Assembly: GCA_029261615.1 (NCBI GenBank)
Contig: JAJDAX010000311.1
Coordinates: 1 to 11,335 of the forward strand
DNA from: Nitrospinaceae bacterium
GTDB lineage: Bacteria > Nitrospinota > Nitrospinia > Nitrospinales > Nitrospinaceae
Reading direction: 5' to 3'
Length of the DNA stretch: 11,335 bases
The first letter of the stretch is position 1. Each line of letters starts with the position of its first letter. A program made the translations under genes and the position numbers. The notes under the pieces are model-generated. The model did no database searches and was not told the DNA's origin. It saw only the letters and a list, made by a program, of their open reading frames with translations. Of this stretch, positions 7,597 to 11,335 are shown piece after piece.

Positions 7597-9105
7597 TCAG
7601 ACCGGGTTGCCTTCATGCCGGGTCAGGTTGAATACATGTTGATTGACGCGGCGGACGGCACGTGTCCCGTAGGTAAACAAAAACTGCCAGTCAGATTTTC
7701 GCATTCGGCTTAAAAACTTTACCTGCCGACCAACGAACTTTGGATGAAACGCAACGCCATAGATGTCGCGGATCGCCGCATAGTATTCATCGTGCGGGAT
7801 CGGTGTTTTGACAATCAGCTTGCTCATGTCAAAATCATCGTAGTCATCCGTAAGCAAAACCCCTTCTTCGGAACATTCCTGATGATAAGGAGTGAAATCC
7901 AGCGGGGTGCACAAGGTGACCTGTAGCGTCCGTGCCACCCCATCGAACATCAGGCGTTTCACCGTATCCACCGTTTGCTGTAACTGTTTGCGCGTCTGCC
8001 AGTAATATCCGACCATGATGGTAAGGTGAGGAAACAATCCGTATTTGGTGAACAATTTTAAATTCGCTTCCACATCCTCAAGACTGTAACCCTTGTTGAG
8101 CCGTGCCAGGGTTTCCTCGTCGCTCGCTTCCATCCCGATTAAAAGAAACCGGAAATTGGCCTTTGCCAATAGCGCAACCGTCTCCTCGTCCATGTAACCA
8201 AAGCGGGTGTTGAATCCGAAGTAACAATCTTTCTTATGAAGACCCCGGTCGATGATACCCTTGGCAAACTGCCGGGCCTCGGCTCCTCGGTACCATACGC
8301 CCGAGTCATCAAAGATTTCGCGCACACCGTAATCTTCAACAAGCCTCTGGTATTCATCGAGGCTCTTCTCAACACTCCGCATGGAAAAAGTGAGGTCCGG
8401 TCCGTTGTAGCGACAGAAGGTGCACTTACCAAACATACAATCGCGGATCACGCTGGTCGCGTACGTTCCTGGTACGGTCAGGTAGTTTCCATTTTCGTAG
8501 GCATAATCTTTCCATCGGACCAGATCGCGATCAACATCTGGCGAAAGATCCAACGGTTCGATCTGCTTGAAGTTACCGGTATCGAGGTAATCCTTTTCAT
8601 CGCGCCGGATCACAAGTCCCTCGATCGGGCAATGATCGCGCCAGTTGGAGTGCTCATCGATATAGGGCACCAGTTTTCTGAGGACGAAGTCAATGTGATT
8701 GCTTCGTAGAATGATATCCGCCTGGCACCGGTCCAGTGTCTCTTCCGGGCGACGCATGGAATGGTAGCCGGTCATGACGACGATGCAATCCGGGCACGCC
8801 GCCTTGAGCTGATCGATCAGTCGCCAATAGAACTTCATCACCGGGGTGGTGCTTTCAAAAACCACCATATCTGGCTTCCACGCAACCAGGTCGCGGAACC
8901 ATTGGTCAAAATCTTTTAACTGTGCATTGCCGTCATCCCACAAAACCTCATACCCCAGATCGTTCAGCCAGGTGGCCGCCTGCCCATGCACCACCGGTAA
9001 CAGGTAGGTGGGTTTCTTGAAAAACTGAACGTTGCGGTTCTGCGACACCATGGCCTTCTGGCCCTGGTCGTTGACGATGGGTGGATAGGAAATTGCGATT
9101 TTCAT
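7597..9105 (-). CDS. Cobalamin-binding radical SAM enzyme (CX4CX2C)
   Basis: This is a 502-residue protein. Residues 1-150 look like the Rossmann-type B12-binding domain found before class B radical SAM enzymes: MKIAISYPP, an AATWLNDLGYEVLW helix-strand, KPDMVVFESTTP, and VVMTGYHSMRRPEE. The DxHxxG motif of base-off cobalamin enzymes is not seen, as is common in this class. The radical SAM barrel follows with the cluster cysteines Cys223, Cys228 and Cys231 in RDCMFGKCTFC, spaced CX4CX2C rather than CX3CX2C. Later come EIFDDSG (263-269), FGFNTRFG (296-303) and IGMEASDEETLARLNKG (323-339). Family members do C-methylation and other difficult C-C or C-H chemistry on lipids, tetrapyrroles and natural products. 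Here a sugar or lipid of the glycan is the likely substrate (inference). The ATG at 9105 has AAGGA six bases upstream. The gene lies 42 bases after the flavoprotein reductase gene. Confidence 0.9.
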   Translation of the reverse strand: MKIAISYPPIVNDQGQKAMVSQNRNVQFFKKPTYLLPVVHGQAATWLNDLGYEVLWDDGNAQLKDFDQWFRDLVAWKPDMVVFESTTPVMKFYWRLIDQLKAACPDCIVVMTGYHSMRRPEETLDRCQADIILRSNHIDFVLRKLVPYIDEHSNWRDHCPIEGLVIRRDEKDYLDTGNFKQIEPLDLSPDVDRDLVRWKDYAYENGNYLTVPGTYATSVIRDCMFGKCTFCRYNGPDLTFSMRSVEKSLDEYQRLVEDYGVREIFDDSGVWYRGAEARQFAKGIIDRGLHKKDCYFGFNTRFGYMDEETVALLAKANFRFLLIGMEASDEETLARLNKGYSLEDVEANLKLFTKYGLFPHLTIMVGYYWQTRKQLQQTVDTVKRLMFDGVARTLQVTLCTPLDFTPYHQECSEEGVLLTDDYDDFDMSKLIVKTPIPHDEYYAAIRDIYGVAFHPKFVGRQVKFLSRMRKSDWQFLFTYGTRAVRRVNQHVFNLTRHEGNPV

Positions 9106-9111
9106 ATGGGT

Positions 9112-9116
9112 TCCTT
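9112..9116 (-). promoter_or_regulatory. Ribosome binding site of the radical SAM gene
   Basis: AAGGA on the minus strand with a six-base spacer (ACCCAT) to the ATG at 9105-9103. It is one of the clearest ribosome sites in the window and fixes this start. Confidence 0.65.
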
Positions 9117-9147
9117 AAGAGCCTTCCGTCAGAAAACTAATCGACGA

Positions 9148-9840
9148 TTAAAAAAAGGCTTCAGTGAAAATTTTGTCGCCGGACACGCCGCCCTGCCGTA
9201 ACAGATCGTATACGTCATAGATCATGGCCTGGTTGCCGCACAGGTAATAAATACTTTCAGTATTCAAGCTTGCCTCTTTCAAGTAGTCCGTAACCCGGCC
9301 CTGCTTGCCTTCAAGAGGCTCGCGGGACACACAAGTGACAACACGCCTGGAATCGAAATCCTCAATGTCACACCTCTCTGCAACCTGGCGAATACCGTGA
9401 ATGATTTGGCAATCCAACTCCGGGTAGCTGGTTACAAACGAATGAAACGGGGCGATACCAGTTCCCGAAGCTATGAATACAAATTGACTGTCGATTATTC
9501 TTGCAGGGTCCAGCACGAAACTTCCGTACGGCCCGTGTAAATCCACTTCTGCCCCCGGGGTTGCGGCTCTTAATTTCGTCGACACCGTACCGCCGGGTAC
9601 TTCCTTGATTAGAAACTCCAGAAATTCAGACCCCGCGCCGGAATATGTCGAGTATTCACGGTTGACACCCGTTCCCGGAATACCCAGGTTGACACATTGC
9701 CCGGGTTTAAACTCAAACCCGTTGCGCTCCAGCCTGAGCACATAGGTCGTTGGGGAAATATCACGAACACTCAAAACTTTATGACGCATATTTCTTTTCC
9801 CCATAGATTTGGTTTGTTCATTTGTTGCTGCATTTACCAA
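9148..9840 (-). CDS. Ferredoxin-NADP reductase-like flavoprotein oxidoreductase
   Basis: This is a compact two-domain FNR-type reductase. The flavin domain shows PGQCVNLGIPG (46-56), the FAD-binding REYST (61-65, RxYS type) and GGTVST (83-88). The NAD(P) domain shows IASGTGIAPF (123-132), YYLCGNQAM (198-206) and a C-terminal EAFF. No [2Fe-2S] ferredoxin cysteines are present, so it should pass electrons from NAD(P)H to a separate acceptor. Its position directly before the cobalamin radical SAM gene suggests it may reduce that enzyme's cluster or cobalamin, directly or via a flavodoxin or ferredoxin (inference). The coordinates use a TTG at 9840 (230 residues) because AAAGGA lies seven bases upstream. 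An ATG at 9789 (213 residues, MRHKVLSV) starts exactly at the conserved domain behind a GGGGA, and is a real alternative; an ATG at 9804 has no good ribosome site. Confidence 0.85.
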   Translation of the reverse strand: MVNAATNEQTKSMGKRNMRHKVLSVRDISPTTYVLRLERNGFEFKPGQCVNLGIPGTGVNREYSTYSGAGSEFLEFLIKEVPGGTVSTKLRAATPGAEVDLHGPYGSFVLDPARIIDSQFVFIASGTGIAPFHSFVTSYPELDCQIIHGIRQVAERCDIEDFDSRRVVTCVSREPLEGKQGRVTDYLKEASLNTESIYYLCGNQAMIYDVYDLLRQGGVSGDKIFTEAFF

Positions 9841-9847
9841 TTTCTTT

Positions 9848-9853
9848 TCCTTT
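9848..9853 (-). promoter_or_regulatory. Ribosome binding site supporting a TTG start of the reductase gene
   Basis: AAAGGA on the minus strand, just after the stop codon of the preceding glycosyltransferase gene, with a seven-base spacer (AAAGAAA) to TTG at 9840-9838. There is no ATG at this spacing in the reading frame, so the best ribosome site in the region points to a rare start codon. Confidence 0.45.
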
Positions 9854-9854
9854 A

Positions 9855-10853
9855 TTAACGACCCAGGGAGCTTTTCAATTCCCGGGTGGTGAGTCCTTGC
9901 ATAAATTTAGTGCCGTACCACAAGTGAGTGAGCACGATATGCGGCAAGGCTCCCAGCGCCACCTTCCAGGATTCAAACCGGCGAATATCAAACCAGGAAA
10001 TTCCCAGGGTGATGGCATAAGCCAACCAACCTGTCAGGTAAAGCAGTCCAGCCGTTTTCGATAAAACACTAAGACCTGCTCCGACCAAAACGAACAGCAC
10101 CCATAATGTAGGAATGAAATATTTTAAACGGCAGGATGTCTCCGGATACCGCTTGACAAAAAATCCGCGGTGCAATCCATAGTTGCCCACCTGTCTCAAA
10201 TGTTTCTTTAACCCCTTGCGCCGGTGATGCCAGACGATCATGTCCGGCACATAGAGGATTTTCATGTCGGTCTGCTCGATAATCTTGAGACAGAACAACG
10301 TGTCTTCTCCCGGCCAGTAATCAGAATCGAATCCACCTATCTGGAGAAAAAGATCGCGCCGCACCAGCAGGTTGACGCTGGGCCAGTCGTCGACCTGACG
10401 AATGGGAGGATTCGGCACATAGCGTTCGGGAAAACCTCCAGAAGCCCGGCTGAGGTAAACCGCACCGGAAACCCGAGCCCAGTAAGGATCACTGCTGGGG
10501 GTGATACCGGGTCCGCCTACAGCACCCACCTCTGGATGCTCATGAAAAAATTTCATGGCGATCTCCAGCCAGTCCGGCTCCGGGTAAGCATCGTCGTCAA
10601 TAAACGCCAGGAACTCACCCTGCGCTTTTTCGGCACCCGTGTCACGTTTCACTGCTGGATTGACCGCCCCCGTTGGCATGACTCTTACCGGCATAGCCGA
10701 GAACGCTTCAGGAAGCTGTTCTTCTCCGTCGGGCAGAAGAATGACTTCGTATGCAGAAAACGGCATCCGATTTATGTGTGTGAGGGATTCATCCAGATCT
10801 GGCGACCAGGTTTTAAACGGAATGATGATAGAGAAAATGACTGATTCACTCAT
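9855..10853 (-). CDS. Family 2 glycosyltransferase with C-terminal membrane helices
   Basis: This 332-residue protein begins with a GT-A domain: FSIIIPFKT (7-15), VILLPDG (37-43), a DDD metal site in FIDDDAYPEPDW (84-95), VNLLVRRDLF (160-169), and GGFDSDYWPGEDTLFCLKI (173-191) with the acceptor-side GED. HHRRKGLKKHLRQ (209-221) stands where processive and ExoA-like enzymes carry their QxxRW-like segment. Two or three hydrophobic helices follow (about 247-264, 268-286 and 298-315). This layout suits a membrane-bound enzyme adding a sugar to a polyprenyl-linked acceptor. The start at the ATG 10853 is chosen over an in-frame TTG at 10859. It has GGGG seven bases upstream and overlaps the end of the GtrB-like gene by eight bases. 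The donor sugar is unknown. Confidence 0.88.
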   Translation of the reverse strand: MSESVIFSIIIPFKTWSPDLDESLTHINRMPFSAYEVILLPDGEEQLPEAFSAMPVRVMPTGAVNPAVKRDTGAEKAQGEFLAFIDDDAYPEPDWLEIAMKFFHEHPEVGAVGGPGITPSSDPYWARVSGAVYLSRASGGFPERYVPNPPIRQVDDWPSVNLLVRRDLFLQIGGFDSDYWPGEDTLFCLKIIEQTDMKILYVPDMIVWHHRRKGLKKHLRQVGNYGLHRGFFVKRYPETSCRLKYFIPTLWVLFVLVGAGLSVLSKTAGLLYLTGWLAYAITLGISWFDIRRFESWKVALGALPHIVLTHLWYGTKFMQGLTTRELKSSLGR

Positions 10854-11335
10854 GCTCAAACCCCACCCGCTTGTCTACGATATAGAGCGGTCGACGAGCA
10901 ACTTCGGTGTGGATGTTGCCTATGTACAGGGCCATCATGCCGAGCGCGGCAAGAACCACTCCGGTAAGAACCATATTGAACACCACGAAGAAAGCCATGG
11001 GCGTGTAGACAGTCAAATTCAGGACTGGTCCGGTGACTACCATAAACATAAGGAGCATCACCCCGAAGGATAAGACAAACAGACCGAGCCACCCGGTGAT
11101 GCGCAGTGGCAAAAGTGAAAATGAAGTGAAGGAATTGATGGCCAGATCAATCAAGGCACGTAAAGAGAAAGAAGACTCCCCTCCGGACCGTGCCGGTGCC
11201 ACAAACTTGATATAAGTTTTTTTGAAGCCCATCCAATCGACGAGCCCACGGAAAAAGCGTGTGCGTTCCTGAAAAGTTTTGAGTACTTTCAAGACTTCGC
11301 GGTCAAGCAGGCGGTAATCAGCCGCCTTGGGTTGA
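10846..11335 (-). CDS. GtrB/DPM1-type polyprenyl-phosphate glycosyltransferase, C-terminal part (runs off right edge)
   Basis: The frame is open to the window edge, beginning with codon 11334-11332, and shows the last 162 residues; the catalytic GT-A domain is outside. DYRLLDREV (visible residues 6-14), ERTRFFRGLVDWMGF (23-37), and the segment APARSGGESSFSLRALIDLA (46-65) match the conserved end of the catalytic domain in DPM1/GtrB/ArnC-like enzymes (R-x-x-GxSxYs and following). Two transmembrane helices (about 78-101 and 112-139) and the ending ALYIGNIHTEVARRPLYIVDKR complete the typical family C-terminus. Such enzymes transfer a sugar from a nucleotide donor to undecaprenyl phosphate at the cytoplasmic face, giving a donor for periplasmic GT-C enzymes; a fitting GT-C-like protein is encoded later in this operon. 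An internal TTG at 11292 is not the start, because the matching sequence continues upstream of it. Confidence 0.9.
   Translation of the reverse strand, partial: QPKAADYRLLDREVLKVLKTFQERTRFFRGLVDWMGFKKTYIKFVAPARSGGESSFSLRALIDLAINSFTSFSLLPLRITGWLGLFVLSFGVMLLMFMVVTGPVLNLTVYTPMAFFVVFNMVLTGVVLAALGMMALYIGNIHTEVARRPLYIVDKRVGFEHE

Noticed and set aside
8236..8709. A 157-codon open frame on the plus strand
   Set aside because: It is antisense to the radical SAM gene, across its conserved cysteine motif, and shows no recognisable domain.
9148..9840. The reductase as the E3 enzyme of 3,6-dideoxysugar synthesis (AscD/DdhD type)
   Set aside because: E3 enzymes carry a [2Fe-2S] ferredoxin domain, which is absent, and no E1 dehydrase or nucleotide-sugar partner genes are in the window.
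10224..10844. A 206-codon open frame on the plus strand
   Set aside because: It lies wholly opposite the family 2 glycosyltransferase gene, matches no family I know, and its residues are what the antisense of that gene gives.
10639..11073. A 144-codon open frame on the plus strand crossing two genes
   Set aside because: It is antisense to both the family 2 glycosyltransferase and the GtrB-like gene. Its composition is rich in His, Ser and Arg with no domain.

Overview
The window is one run of eleven genes, all on the minus strand and packed head to tail. Coordinates therefore rise against the direction of transcription, and the first transcribed gene lies at the right edge. Gaps between genes are at most about 50 bases and several genes overlap, so this looks like the interior of one long operon. 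Both end genes run off the window. I saw no tRNA, rRNA, CRISPR array, insertion sequence, promoter or convincing terminator, and no gene-free stretch longer than about 50 bases.

The content is that of a surface-glycan or glycolipid biosynthesis locus, most likely from a Gram-negative-type bacterium that uses cobalamin. Base composition looks near half G+C by eye. I cannot name a genus or phylum from the sequence.

In transcription order, right to left: (1) the C-terminal part of a GtrB/DPM1-type polyprenyl-phosphate glycosyltransferase; (2) a family 2 glycosyltransferase with C-terminal membrane helices; (3) a small ferredoxin-NADP reductase-like flavoprotein; (4) a cobalamin-binding radical SAM enzyme with a CX4CX2C cluster motif; (5) a second, soluble family 2 glycosyltransferase; (6) a SAM methyltransferase with an N-terminal four-cysteine zinc-type module; (7) an FkbM-family methyltransferase; (8) a membrane-anchored SGNH/GDSL hydrolase; (9) a large GT-C/YfhO-like polytopic membrane protein; (10) a thymidylate-kinase-like P-loop kinase; (11) the N-terminal part of an HPr-kinase-like P-loop protein.

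A working model (inference): the GtrB-like enzyme makes a polyprenyl-phosphate sugar, the family 2 enzymes build a glycan on the cytoplasmic face, three SAM-using enzymes decorate it or its lipid, and the GT-C-like protein and SGNH enzyme act on the outer side of the membrane. The reductase may feed electrons to the radical SAM enzyme. The two trailing kinases have no obvious place in this scheme and, with the reductase/radical SAM pair, are the least ordinary part of the window.
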